From contig CM055096.1 of NCBI GenBank assembly GCA_029204225.1, positions 6,678,816 through 6,742,815 on the forward strand: 64,000 nt of DNA, in the 5' to 3' direction. The stretch comes from Diphasiastrum complanatum. Lineage: Eukaryota; Streptophyta; Lycopodiopsida; Lycopodiales; Lycopodiaceae. The notes under the pieces are model-generated. The model was not told the origin of the DNA. It was given only the letters and a program-made list of their open reading frames with translations, and did not search any database. Below are positions 32,121 to 46,000 of the stretch, piece by piece (positions within the stretch are counted from its first letter, which is position 1; each line of letters begins with the position of its first letter). The translations under genes and the position numbers were made by a program.

Positions 32121-32122
32121 GC

Positions 32123-32128
32123 TTTATT
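32123..32128 (-). terminator. Polyadenylation signal of the ORF1-like unit
   Basis: Minus strand AATAAA, about 230 bp after the ORF1 stop and just before the compound microsatellite. Confidence 0.5.
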
Positions 32129-32359
32129 GACGTCTTTTCCATGCCATATGGCATATAAGACCGAACAATACATCAAAAGAAATGGAAACGAGACGGATCG
32201 ATGTCGTCAATCAACAACAGTAAACAAATCTAACTAAGAAGAGATTAATGGCCAGGATTGTATGTACGTAAACCATTTACGGGTTCAACTGGACATCTCT
32301 TTAATTCTCTTACTCTGACTCTAACTCTGATCAATCTCAGATATCATTATGACAATTGT

Positions 32360-33325
32360 CTATTTAGTTCCAACTAAAGATTTAGCTTCAACAAAACCAA
32401 TATTGTCATCTCTATATATTAAGTGTCTCCTTGTATCCTTTGCATTCTGCAGAGCCTTTTTCCTTTCCACAACTTGGACAAATGTGAGATCTTCATCCAG
32501 GAAGATCTTGGTATTTTTTAGCTTATGTCTCTGACGTAGTACCTCAGGCCTAGACTCCAACGAAGTGAAGCGTAGGACAAGAGTGCTAGCATCTTTCTTG
32601 GTACGCCAAGCTGAGTCCAAACCATTGTCATGGTGCTGCAGATTAGTTTCCAAAAACTCCTTGGCTTCCTTAAGAGCATCATGGGAGTCCGGGACGCCTC
32701 TAACACGAACATTAAGAGCCTTTTGCTCTCGCAACCGACTCTCCGTAAGTGTAGCAGAGATGAAGGAAACTGGAGCATCCGCTTTTCCTGGACCTTTGAG
32801 AACCTCTGCCCAAGACTGGACAGTCGTATGGTGCCGCTCCACTTTGTTTTCGAGTTGTTGGATCGTATTTGAAGTAGCTGCTTGGGAGGATGTTGCACAT
32901 TTGATGGTCGTAATTTCTCGTCTGAGTTCTTCAATTGATGCATCTGTCCGTTGAAGGTGTGATTGCACGGATAGAATCATTTCTCGATGGGAGTCCATCT
33001 CCTTTCGGTGGTTGGCAAGAAGCTGGAATAGTCTTACACTATCTGCACTTAGTGCAAAGACTATTGAAGAGAGTGATGGAGGAATCGAATCCTGATCGTA
33101 ATTGGGGGTTAAAGGGAGAGCAATAATGGGTTCATTAAGATCCAAAAGAGGGTTTGAAGGGGAGAGAGATATGGCTATAGGCAGATCTGGGGTGGAGGTA
33201 GGAGGAAAATCCACAGGCATCTCTGCTGGCTGCTCAGGCAGCGATACTGTCTCAGCTGTATGTGCAAGCAGAGGTGTGTGGGGAGGGAGCTGAAGGCCTC
33301 CCTTGGTGTTCCCTTTCTTGGCCAT
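32360..33325 (-). CDS. LINE ORF1-like RNA-binding protein (321 aa)
   Basis: I start at the ATG at 33325 (MAKKGNTKGGLQLPPHTP). The frame is open upstream but only through non-ATG codons. Residues 1-110 are Pro/Ser-rich. Residues 115-190 form a coiled coil (MDSHREMILSVQSHLQ, IEELRREITTIK, IQQLENKVERH). An RRM-like domain follows (ALNVRVRGVPDSHDALKEA, TLVLRFTSLESRPEVL, TKIFLDEDLTF). Coiled coil plus RRM is the layout of L1-type ORF1 proteins, which trimerise and bind the element RNA. The frame has no interruptions. No ORF2 (endonuclease/RT) follows, so it is an ORF1-only unit or the end of a truncated LINE. A domesticated gene is the alternative. Confidence 0.72.
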   Translation of the reverse strand: MAKKGNTKGGLQLPPHTPLLAHTAETVSLPEQPAEMPVDFPPTSTPDLPIAISLSPSNPLLDLNEPIIALPLTPNYDQDSIPPSLSSIVFALSADSVRLFQLLANHRKEMDSHREMILSVQSHLQRTDASIEELRREITTIKCATSSQAATSNTIQQLENKVERHHTTVQSWAEVLKGPGKADAPVSFISATLTESRLREQKALNVRVRGVPDSHDALKEAKEFLETNLQHHDNGLDSAWRTKKDASTLVLRFTSLESRPEVLRQRHKLKNTKIFLDEDLTFVQVVERKKALQNAKDTRRHLIYRDDNIGFVEAKSLVGTK

Positions 33326-33492
33326 TTGGAATGCAAGGATCAGTGCGTGGAGGCTAACCTGAATCCACAAGCAGCAGTAGGTCGTCGTAAATCTGTGGCA
33401 GACCTGGAGCGATGACTGTTGGGCGTCAGGGCATCATCCTGAGCTGAAGCTAGGTCACGGGCTGGGACACCATCACCATCGCGAGCTGGAGC

Positions 33493-33494
<2 letters not shown>

Positions 33495-33530
<36 letters not shown>
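33495..33530. repeat. (AG)n microsatellite
   Basis: About 18 uninterrupted GA units upstream of the ORF1-like gene. Confidence 0.95.
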
Positions 33531-33532
<2 letters not shown>

Positions 33533-33880
33533 CAAGTCCCCAAAAAAAATCACAATAAATACATCACAGTACACTTTTCATATCAAGGAAATAGTCTTGG
33601 AATATATTCATGGTTAAAGAGGTTAGTAATATCATACTTGATGGTAAATAGATACCATACACTTGAAGAAAATCCCCAATAACAATATCAAACCATTGGC
33701 ATGAAAAAATAATGCCTTAGCCAGCAGACATAACTTGTGCATAATGTCAGGTTAAAACTAATATTTCTACGAGCATGCATTGCATTTAGCAACCAAGAGT
33801 ATATACACCAAATAGGTGGATATACATTACGGATCCAACAACAGCTTACCAGTGAATCATCACAAATTTTGATTATACTG
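33531..33880. other. Sequence 3' of the TFIIIC gene
   Basis: No gene seen. AT-rich; it should contain the 3' UTR and poly(A) site of the minus-strand gene, but I cannot mark them with confidence. Confidence 0.4.
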
Positions 33881-34086
33881 CTATGGTTGAACAGTCTCCT
33901 TGTCTTTAAGTATTTCCAATTGATTCCTATTCTGGTCCATTACTCGAAACTTTATCTTTTTCTGCAAGCAACAAACACCTTCTACCTTTTTCTCTGTTGA
34001 CTTGTAATCTGCTGAAGATTGTTGGGGTGCTTGACTTTGATCTATGCTTCTATCTTCAGCAAATTCCTTCTTTTCAACCACTTCCT
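33881..34086 (-). CDS. GTF3C6: TFIIIC subunit exon 4 (terminal)
   Basis: Acceptor TTTGTTTCAG. Two bases complete the Glu codon left open by exon 3, giving EEVVEKKEFAEDRSIDQSQ. It continues to LQKKIKFRVMDQN and a TAG at 33883-33881. A possible donor AAAAAG-GTAGAAGG inside the exon could mean another exon instead. The through-reading gives the more family-like ending. Confidence 0.75.
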
Positions 34087-37000
34087 CTGAAACAAAGAGT
34101 CAAAACCCACATAAGAAAGTTGGCTCAAACTAATGGACTAACACACTTCACACCAAGCTACTGCATCTTATAACAAACCTCAACAGATAAAAGACCAGTA
34201 GAAAAGAACAAAAGCAACATTATGCACTTCAAAGGGATTGTAGCAACAAGTCCATTCAAATCAAGCAGATCATTATAATGCAAAATGATTCTTAAAACTC
34301 CAATTCTTTTAAACATTTCAAAGAACATGGAAAAAATCCTTTCTTTTTTTAAAATTGTTCTTTAAAAGAAATTGTTTGAATCTATTATGATCATTTAAAT
34401 CACAATCCTTTGTGGCCTTAATAAAAATATTGAGGTAGGAGAAACTAGAACTTTTTCAGAAGTTTAATCCAATCTATGTCTATGCAAAATCGTTGTCCAT
34501 CAAAGAAGCTAAGCCTTCATCTGCTAAGAAGCTTTCTCAATGATAGTTTAAAATCAACTAACAATCAGCCTTAATCTACTTGCAAGAAGAATAGCATTTG
34601 CAAAACTCGTGAGACAAATTCAAGGAATGATTTGACATTACTTCTCCCTCTTGGTGAATATGTTATAAGAGCCAAGAGGCATGATTTACATAAGTTACAT
34701 GGAAATTACACGAGGTGGGAGTCCAAAAGTCACCTCCTAGTTAGATTTTTACACTGAGAGTAATAATGAACTTTGGAACCACCAACTTAAACCAACTTAC
34801 ATTGGGGGGGAAGGGGGTAGAATATTAACAATTAACATGAGGATCTCCCATCGAGAAACAAAAAGTGATTAATGTCTTGGTCTCCCATAGAGAAACAAAC
34901 TTAAGTTATAAGAAGGTACTTAATGTGGGTAATTTTCTAGTAGTACTAATTTTGTGATGGAAGAAGATAGGAGGCAGTTGATTATAGTCTACAATGTCCA
35001 CATTGCACACTGTACAAACTTCAAAGGTTCATTACCCCCTCAAACACTACAAAAATACACACGTACGAAGGAAAAAAAAACCTTGGTTTCAAAACAGTAG
35101 GAACCTATTCAAAACAAGTTTTCACGTTTTGAAAAGGCTATTTCAAAACATGTTTCAAAATGAGACCCTAAACACTGAACATAATGCCACTTCATCAATT
35201 TATATGCTATAATGTGAGTAGAAATACCCTTACCCCTAATGATGTCCTTAAGTCTTGTATGTCTCTTACATTCCCACATGCAAAAATATTGCTCTCAATT
35301 GTGGGCTATAAAAGAAAAATATACTGAAATGTTAACTAAACTAACATAGTGTTGAAGGTATAAGTCGTGAAATTGCAAATGTTGGAGGCATCGTCAAATG
35401 AAGTTGTTGTGTTTAAGCTACAAAAAGTGCTTACGCTATCAAATTCTTACAAGTCTCACTCAAGGCTGCTACAAATGTACATTGTGGATATACCAAGCCA
35501 AACGTATGGGGCAATAATACCACATTAGAATATATGACATCAAATAGCACCATGCTATCAAACAAATGCAAAGCCAACTTGAAAGACCAAGGCTACCACC
35601 TAAAGAGTATGCTAGAAACCATAGAAAAAATAGAAAACCTTTAACTATGTAGTACCCAAGGATCCAACAGGACCATGCATACCACAGAGCATTTGCTACA
35701 TAGGACTTTGAAGAGAAAGCCCAAGGAAACCAAACGTATACCACACTATGACTGCCAAAGTTGAAGCAACCAAGCTACCCAGTACAAAAAACCATCATGT
35801 AAGTAGACCCCTCAATGCAATAGGATTCATAGAAGCTCAAAAAAACTATCAACGAAAAAGTACCACCATGCTTCCACTCCATCAAATAAATGTTAACATC
35901 CCAAGCTATGTGAAGTGACCATGGTAGTCATATCAACCAAGCATGCCCCATAACAATAGGTAAAAACAAAGCTGTAAACGTATAAATGCCCCAACCTATG
36001 TATAAAGACCAAGAATGTCTAGTACCATCGATTGAACATGGCATAACCCCATCCCAAGCTAGTCATTTAGACCAAGATTCAACATAACTTCATCCCAAAC
36101 TAGTCATTTATACCAATAATGACGAGAACAAGTGGATATGGTAGGTAGTGTATGGGAATCCAAAATGATCCATAAGGCCTATGAATCACCATCCTCAAGA
36201 CTTGGCTCCACAAACATAGAAGAGATAGTAGTAGGAAAAGCACCATATAAAAGCATTGTAATAACTTAATTCACAAGTAATAGAATTGTGTTAACAAGTA
36301 GTGTAATGAAATAGGACCTACTTTAAAACTACCCAAAACACTAGTATATATAAAAACTGCCAAAACACTAGAATATATATTGACAAATAAAGAAGCATGT
36401 ACCTTGGCATACTATCACAAGATAAAATGTAGGAATTTCAAGCCATAGATGGGCACGTCCGGACATACTTGATGTGGAGCTCTAGAAATGTCAAAGAGTT
36501 TGAATGAGTTCCCATCTCATTCGTACATGAAGGATAATCCTCTAGCTCTTGTAAATACCCTCTAGTGTTGAACAGTGCCAAGGATGTGAATAGCCCAAGG
36601 AATGTTGTCTACACTGCTACTACAAATAGATATAGAGCAAGGCATTTATATCACCCCAAAGTACCACATGAAAAGATTGGCATGAACATTGAGGCACCAA
36701 CTCTATAGCAGAAATGGTGAACCAACGTGAAGACAAGTGCTACTAGTACACCAACATGAGCAGTAAAGGATGGAGCCCAAGCTTTATGAAGTAACCAAGC
36801 ATGTCAAATATGTGCACCAAGGACTGGAACATTGCAATCCAAGCTAGGAAAATCATCCAAGAATGCCAAAGGCATCAAAATGATAGTCAAAGGCATGAGA
36901 AAGTAGGTTTTAAGGATTGCTAAGTCACCATCGAGATCTCGAGGTATCTGTAAAGCCATGAATGTAAAACACCATCTGTAGGAACTGGCTCAAATGCATC

Positions 37001-40000
37001 CCATGAAAACATATAATCCAAGAATGCCATAAAGAACCAACAAGGACTACATCTACAAGGAAGAAACATAACCATGATCCTTGAGTATAGAGTACAGACA
37101 TTAAAATCTGAGCTACATCATGTATGGCCACTACATGTGAAACATCCTGGAACCGAGCTAAGTCCTCCGGTTGTGGAACCTCCACTATACTTGGAATATC
37201 ATGTGCTTGACATATGCCCTTAAGCTCTAATACAACTACAACAATATGTGATCCACACTCTACAGCCTCTTCGTACTATCCCTTTTGCTCAACCTAAGTG
37301 CACTGCTTAGCATATAGCTCAACCAATTGTTGGTTAAATTTTGTTAGTAGGCTATCAAATTCGAACGCACAAAAAGGAAGATTGATTTGCACTGACGATT
37401 GCACCATCTACTCGGAAGTGAAGCTCATAGAAAAATCACACTATAGTAATCTCAACAATCCACACAGGACTGTTGATAGGTATCTCGAGTATTTGAAAAC
37501 AATATTGAATGGCTTCTAGTTGAAGGAGAGGACTCTTGTCATAACCTCAACTATGACGTAACATTTTTCGTTAGATGAGTGAGGAAGCATAAATTGGAAG
37601 ACGGAATAACGCTAGAAATTCTGAAGGCGTTGAACACCAATGAAACTTGGAAAGGTGGAAATCTTAGTTAATGAATTTCTAGTGACCCAAGGCAAGCTAC
37701 ATAATATACAATAGAAGCAACTCACTTTAGGAAGATGAATGAAACGTTCAAAAAATGATACAAAAAGTGCAAAAATTTCAACACTAACAAAAGTAATTTA
37801 AATGACCTAAAAATTGTGTCTACAATATCTTGACTTGCAAGAACGATTTTTACTGTAGGAGACGCAATGGTCTAGGAATAGTAAGAAAAAGACAGAATGA
37901 AAAATCGAAAATGCCAAAATTTTAAAAACCAAGAGAAATGCAATATCGCAAGCTAGGAATGTCTGATCATGATGCGCATGTATATGTGAGATGTAAATAG
38001 TTTCAAACTGTAATTGTTAATTTTTTTACATTGTCCATGTGGTACTTTCACGTTTTATATTTTCATGTGTTTTATGTGTTGCAAGTTAATTAGAATTTCA
38101 AACATATACTATGCATGATACCTATACAGATGTATTGTTCATGCGTGTGGCTAGCCAACTTATCTGTGTAAGTGATCCATAGAATTTGAGAATCGTACGA
38201 TTCACCAAAAATTTAAGGCTGAACCGTGGTGAAGCGTCCAATTAATAAATTTATCTCTTTTTAGTTTCCCACCCCCAAAAATATGCACAAAAAGGCCAAA
38301 GGACCATTTGTGAAATATGTGAAATGAGGACCAAAAATTCCTTGAGAGGGGTTTTGGGGGGGAAATGGAAATCAATCTATTAATTGATTAATTAATTAGA
38401 GGAACCGTACCACGGTTCATGAACCGTGGTACAGTTCACCCCACGGTTCTCAAGACCCACGGTTCTGAGAACCGTGGGTTCTATGAAGTGATCAAATGTA
38501 ATGTATTACGATTTTTAGATGGTTACAAAATTGGTCATCTTGGGTAGACAAATATATTGTCTAGTTAGTAGGATAGTCAATTTCGTAAAAGGATTGATAT
38601 TTGGGAGATTCGAATGTCTTGTTTGCTTTCAACACTCATGGATCATAATTGCCACTTTTTTTAGGGTTTGTGCCATAGTGTGTAGAGAAATGTCATTCAA
38701 GCAAAAAGCAAAGAATTAACTCTTATCGGATTAAATTGAGCCATAGCTCATTCGAAAGAGAAGCCTGAGAACTATCTAATGTTGTCTTCGCATGTCACAT
38801 GTGATGACAAGAAATGAACATATGGCCAAAAATGCTATTCTTAGGCAACTACTTGTTTGAACAAATTCGTGCATGTTGTTCTCAAAAATCGTTCATGCAT
38901 GCTCAAGGCTAGGAGACTAGGTGGCCTCCTCAACGATGACTGGAGTGTATTTTGATTCATAACATCCCTCCTAATCTATCTCTCCCTCTCACCAATATAT
39001 ATAGGTGGGAACTAGGCATGGGAGGAAGGCACACTAACCTTCGTGCTTTCAAGTGAAAAAGCTAGAGAAAGGTGTGTTGTCTCTGATCTCTTATTCTTTG
39101 TTGGTGAAGAATTTCATGTCTCCATTATAGATCGCCATCGACAAGGTGGAGGCTTATTACCTACTCGTAGGTTTCTCAAATGTTCTCTTTCCTTTTCCTT
39201 ATGTTCTTTATGAGCTCTGTTGGGTGTATATTGCAACATTACAACAATGGTGGCAGGAGAATTCCCCTCCTCTTCATACTGGACTCCTCACATGCATATA
39301 TGAAAGACGATGATCTGATGTACAGTTTTACGAAGACGGAACTAGTCTTTTGACCACTAAATTGATGGGCTAGTATCTACTCAGAGCCCTAGTCATTATT
39401 TAGCTTGTAAGTATTACTTTGAGTGAAATACACCTGCAGGCAAAGATATAGGTTGGAGAACTTGTAGAAGAATGCACTTCAGGGTTTAATTAAAAAACCC
39501 AAGATCTTTATCTGTAGTGAACATTTTTTAATGTTGTATAACCAAGCCACAGTTGGGCACCCCATAATGGTGGATCTACAGACTAGAGGCTGTGAGCAGC
39601 TGTGTTGTGATTGAGGAGAAATCGGAATTTCACATTGAAAGAGATCCAACAGATGAAATTCGTTTAAAGGAAAACTTTCCTACAATTTGAAGAAACATTT
39701 CAAAATTTTCTAGTGTATCTAATTTTTGAATCTTTTATCTATTTTGGGCCGTCCAAAAGCCAAACTCCTCCAAATTATGGGCTGAAAAGGGCTATACCCT
39801 ACAAGTACAACTTCTCTCATACAGAGGGAGTGCCCTATTAGATCGGACGTGTAACTAGACCATTCCAAGGGCAAGGTAGTCGATGAGACTGCATAGCAAC
39901 ATTTGGCCAATTTAGAGCCATTTTTGGTGTGATAGGCCAAAATTAGCAATAAGAGGGGCAAAAATAGCAATGAGAAGGCCTGAGACTTTTTTTTTTTTTT

Positions 40001-43000
40001 TAAACCTTAAAACTGACTTGCAAAACTTGCAATCACTCTTAGAAGCTTTCATTGAGCCATCAAAAGACACAATTAGAACTCTTTTGGCCAAAATGACAAG
40101 ATTGGGCAAATCCATGCTCGGTGAGGCCAATAAAGATGTTGAGCACTCTAGTGGAGGAGCATTGGAACATCGTGAAATGAGTGGAGCAAAGGCCAACGAC
40201 AACTCTTGTCAATATGAGGTCTTTCAACGAAAGGGCACAGAAGGCCCTATCCTTTCTAAATTTGTTGGTAAAGGATCGTGTCGTTGCTCATATAACTGAT
40301 GTCGTAATGGCGAGAGGTGCATGGGATGCACTTAGAACACAGCACCAAAGAGAAAATTCATCTCACATGATGTTTTAAAGACCAAACTGAACACCTTATA
40401 AATGGAATAGCATGAAAGTGCGAGATCATTTTTCACACAAACCAAGGAGTTGAGAGATTAGCTTACGGCAATTGGGGAGCCAATAACAAATGTGGAACTT
40501 GGCGTTCTGAAAGTTTGCAAATGTTTGTGAGTGGCATTGCATCTAGGGAGAGGCAACCGACCTTTGAGGTCCTGCATGGCATCTTGTTACAGAAGAAACG
40601 AGACATGAGAGAGTAAAATCCTGACAAGCAAACCGGTATTACTAGCCAAAAGTAAACAAAAAGAACATTCCAAGGAATGACAATAATAATGAACATTATG
40701 GAGAGTCTTTCACGAAGCAAAAATAGAAGAAAAGAAAGTGTTATTATTGCCATAAGCAAGATCATTAGGCTAGATAATGTTATAAGAAGAAGGCGGATAT
40801 CAAGCAAGGGAAAGTGAAGCAACTAGGAACCTTAGCCAAAGATGAATGAAACCAATGTGCTTTCATCAGCATTGGCCTCATAAATTGATGACGGCATGCA
40901 GTGGTTTATTGATTCAAGTGCTACTACACATCATTGGAAATAAAGATTTGTAGAAAAGCTTTTTGCTAATCAATGGACAACAGTGTCAGATTCAAGTAGT
41001 AGGCAACATTCGAGTTCAATTTTTGAATGGAAAAGTAATTAACATCACTAATGTGCTTCACATGCTTGGGCTAAAGAAGAGCTTGCTTCTAGTAGGAGTC
41101 ATGGCAAATCAACATTTGGAAGTCGAATTTGTCAAGGATGCTTGTTTGATGAAACATATAGGCCATGACTACCAAGTGGTTGTGACAATTTATCGCAACA
41201 AAAATTGTGGTCTCTACAAGTTGGATGCGGCCAAACCTGGAGAATATGGAATGACATTATCAAATCCATATGATGAGCATGTTGAAAACAGTGAGTGAAT
41301 TGCTAGGCTTGCAAGACGTACAACACTCAATTTGCAAGGGTTACGTGATGGACAAGCAAGAAGGGTGGAGCAGCATGGGCCAAAAAGGTACTTGAGCTCA
41401 TCCATAAGGACCTAGCAGTCCAATGAAAACCATGTCGCTAGGTGGAGCCTACTATTTCATGGCGTTCATAGATGATTGCTCCAAAACGACGTTGATCTAC
41501 TTCTTGATGAAGAAATCTGATGCATTTGCTTGTTCCAATGAATTAAACGCCTTCGGGGAGAACCTTATGGACGCACCATTAACGCGCTCAGATAAGATAG
41601 AGGGGGTGAATACAAGTCAGTTGAGCTTGAATATTTTTGCAAGGAGCGTGGGATCAAGAGGCAATTTACTCAAGCGCACATACCAAATAGCAATAGAGTG
41701 GGGAAAAGAAAGAATCAGATCATTGTGGAAAGTGCTCGATCAATGATGAAGCAAATAAATTTGCGAACTTGTATTGGTCAAAGGCTTGCAACATTGCTAC
41801 CTTCCTGCAACATAGCATAGAAGTCCCACTTTGCAGTTCCCAATGTGACTTATGAAGAGGCTTCCATAGGTATCAAGCCCAAGATAGAAAAATTCCACAT
41901 TTTTTGGATGTCAAATTTACGTACATTTGCCAAGGGAGAAAAGAAATAAGGTTGATGCAAAATCCATCAAATGTGTTTTTTTGGACATGATGAGAAGACC
42001 TTAACAACAAAAGGGCGTACAGGACTAAGTTTCATGCAGACTATTCTATTAAAAAGCACAAAAAGTCCTTGGTTGTCAAAGGCTATAAACAAGCAAAGGA
42101 ATTGATTTCGAGAAAAAGTTTTCTCTCCTAGCAAAATGGACCACAGTACGTGAAGGGAACTCCCAATTTGATCTGACTTAGTGAATTTAATATGGTTTAC
42201 CTAAGTTGTAGGGTAATGTTTCTAACTGACTATTATCGTTCATGTTGCATGGATGTGGATATTGTTGCATGGGGCAATCAAGCAACTCAAATATATGAAT
42301 GAGTATTATCTCGATTTATTGCCACTCCATCTAGCAATACTTATGATCACAATGCCTCTTAAAAGGATATACTGATTGAAGCTTCAAAAATAGCCTCGAA
42401 CACAAAAGCATTTGAAATCGAGTAAAAACAATGGGATTGCATTACCATCTAAAATGGATATATCTAGCCGGACCTACTCTTGTGTTCAATCTTAAAAAGA
42501 CAATTTCCAAATTGGGACATCTTGGGGCTCCATGAGCAACAAACTAGTACTAGCATCCTAAAGTTGTATGTTGAAAGCCAAAAAAAAAAAAAGGATTCAA
42601 CTGTTAGTACACATATTTGATGTTTCCAAAGAATCTGAACATTAGATAACATAGAAAACCATCAAAAACATTAAGATTGTACAATCTTTTGTAATACCCT
42701 ACACCTTTAAGATGCAAAGAGTTGTATTGAAGCATACCTTTTTCAGAAAAGATGATGTACGAGCCCACAACATCTTCATATTCACCTATCTACAACCAAG
42801 AAATTGCTGAAAAAAAACCTCAACTTGCATAAGACATCAACCTTGGAAGTAACATTGCCATAAAAAAACAAATAAAAACTTATCATATAGACCATTTTTA
42901 ATGATGACCTATAACCTAAACACTAGACCTTTTGCCACCACAACACTCATTCTTGTTTGATTTCTAATTTTGCAAGTTATTTCCTATTTTAAATGCAAAT

Positions 43001-46000
43001 TGATATGGACATGTTTTGAAGTTCACTAGCGAGTTCCAAACCTCTCTTTTCTTTACAATATCAATGCTTGGTTTGAATTTGAATCACTCCACCAAACAAT
43101 TACATATTCTTGTTGATTAATATCAAAGCCAATCCAAGACTATTTGGTGGAGGCATTCAGCCCTAAATCATAATGAAAAATATTCTTGAGACCAAGTCCC
43201 AAACCTAATTTCCAATTTGGAAGGGCCCAAGGCCCACATAGATTGATAAATGGTAGCAAAGCGTGAAAGCCCAAGTAAAGAGCAACCTTCTAGTAAAAAT
43301 TTATGCAAGTTGGATCAATAAATTCTCATCCATTCAAAAGAGCAATTATGAATGCTAACAATCTTAAAATTGGAAGAAAATGTTGTTTTTCCTACTCTTC
43401 AAATCCACGCATTGAGAAAAATACATATAGTCTACTCCTTGGAAATGATGGTTAGGACATTCAAATTGTTGTTAACCTCACGGTCAATCTATACATTGGT
43501 CAAATCCTTCACTTGCATCCAAGTTGATTTGACATCAAAAATCAAGCATGCTAAAGAGAGGAGCCTCAATAAGCGAGCACATTTATCTTGGAAAATTTTG
43601 ATGAAAGGATTGTTGGACAACCATAAGTTCAAAAAAAGCACTTCTTGCACAATTCCACATTCTTCTACCACCATCTCCAATTTTGTTGTCTACTTAAATG
43701 AAATAGTTCACATGAAATGGTAAAAATGAAGCTATACATTAATCTCTAAGATTAAGCAATGGGGATGACAAAGGGATAACATACTAGCTTCAAATCTCCA
43801 CCAATCGTCAAAATTGGAGTCATCGTATCCAAACCCTGATTATAAAAGAAACGCACATTGCTTATATACTTACATAACCATTGTTTGCTAGACAATTAGA
43901 GCTACCACAATAATTCTTCGTAGGCTATTGGACTTGGAAATAAAACAAAATCGATTTTCGATGTCGTAATTCACAAAACATAAATGGTGTAAGAACTCAA
44001 ACTAAGCATATTACTCCTCAAGCCAATATAGTTTTGAATATTATGCAAGTCTAACATGTATTTGCACAAAAATCAAAGCATTCAAATATAGAAAAAAGAT
44101 TTCTGAAAGGTATGTTTTCAGTTGAACAACTTTGCAACCGATTAATTCTATTCAAATTTGATTCTAACTGCCTACGTTTTGATATTGTCTCCATGTTTTA
44201 CATATCTTCAAACAAAGATATAAATTTCCCATATTTAAGAAAATTTTTTGGGTGAAACAGTTTCGTAGCAAAACTCAAACTTGCAAAAAGTTTCTAAGGC
44301 ACTTTAAGCATGTAGAGTTGCATGCATGCTTGTTTGTAAATAGCACATAATTTTAAGCATCTAGTGTGATATTAGAATGGTTCACATATATAAATGCCCC
44401 ATTCACCATACCAAGTTGGTTACCTAGGCATATCAACTCGCTGATCAATTCTATGTGGCACTTCACATTGGTAGGGGTAGGTGTTTGCCTCCACTTTGAC
44501 ATGATTCAAACTTCACATTCAACTATGCATCTATCGTACCTAGACTTCTCCCTTGAAAGGTGAAGCTCCCATGCCACAAGTCACCTCTTTTGTACTTTTT
44601 GTTGACAAAAGTTGGAAACAAACACATACATTAAAGCGTCGAAACAATGTGTACATACAAAAGTAGACAACGCATCAATCAGAGTCCTCTCAAAAATTAT
44701 TTCAAAATCAAAACTTTGGTCAAAGAGGATGATCTTACATTTTCTGAACAACACTTTTCTATTCTTCTTTTAAGTATATCTGCATGTTCTATGTTGCCCT
44801 ACAAGCCTTAAGATCCATTTTCTATCTTTTTTTATTTGCTAAAAATGAAGTTATTCCAATTTTTTGCCGTCCAGGATCAGGTTAGTCTTTGGATACCATT
44901 AGCTATTGCCACCTCTTCTTCAATTCCAGTGCCACCTCCCATTTTGTCAATAGTCCATCCTTTAAATCACAAGGTTCTAAATGCTTGTGACTTCCAGCGG
45001 GATCAAGTCCAATATTCAGTCTATTTTGAATCTTCTAATGGGAATGATTTCAAAACCTGGTTGGCTAAGTTGAAGACTTACTTTCTGACGTTCCCAAACA
45101 TTGATTATCATCGTATTCACTAAGCTAGCTTACATTTGGGTGGTCATGTTGCTTCCTAGTGGCTGGGTTTTCGTCACAATCCTGCTCATGAGGGGATGCA
45201 ATTATGGCCCACTTTTCAAACTGAGCTCTGACAGGCCATGATCGATCCTCCGTCAATGGTTCGACAGCAAGATGTTTCTTGGAGTCTTTCTGAGACCCAT
45301 GATTTGAGCTTCTACACTGACTGTGTTACAGAGCTATTTTATTTGTTCACTAATCTTCATACTAATGAGTTGCTTTTGCTTACATTGTTGGCCTCCGTGG
45401 TGCTCTCAAATATGATGTTGCTTCTTTCCATCCTCCTTCCTTGTTTGATGGCATGTCCCTTTCCATTACCTTACAGCACAAATATCCTAAGTTTTATTCG
45501 TTTGTTTCTTGTCCTCCTCTATTAGAATTCCTACCTACTTCTATTTTTAGTGAGGACCTATCAAGTATGCGGATGTACTTTACTTCTAACAGTCTATAGA
45601 ATTACAAGGCAACTAAAATAGTCTGCAAAATTACAAAGAAATTGAAACAGTCTGTAGAATTACAAAGGAATCAAAACAGTCTACAGAATTACAAGGGAAT
45701 CGAAACAGACTACAAAATTACAAGGCATTTTACGCAGTCTAGGTCTAAATCTATTTGGACCTTGAGAATCGAGAATTCCATTTCGAACTTGGCTTGGATC
45801 GGATTGGTTGAATAAGATCGGATCGGAGTCAATTTCAACCCTTCGGATAGAAATTCCGATCCCACCTATTTCGACCCTATGTTTATTTTGATCCAGCACT
45901 TATTTCAACCTAGTGCCTGTTTCAATTGAATAGCTTATTTCGACCCTGTGTCTATTCCACCCAAGTCACGATCTTTTTTCGACCCTGAGACAAAATCCAT

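Noticed and set aside
31905-32237. Frames through the TG/AG/AAG repeat (poly Cys-Val, Arg-Glu, Lys)
   Set aside because: Pure products of the microsatellite.
35469-35744. 91-codon minus-strand frame rich in Trp, Tyr and Phe, resembling a membrane protein
   Set aside because: It lies in the degenerate phrase array of intron 3, which creates open hydrophobic frames by composition; no start context or family resemblance.
36925-37185. 86-codon minus-strand frame
   Set aside because: No recognisable domain; same repetitive composition as the rest of the intron.
43352-43723. 123-codon frame in TFIIIC intron 2 as a gene
   Set aside because: Not recognised on either strand, lies wholly within a spliced-out intron of under 1 kb, and both strands are open by composition.
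45700-45960. tRNA-like TTCGANCCT phrases as tRNA genes or SINEs
   Set aside because: The phrase repeats without any cloverleaf, A box or acceptor stem.
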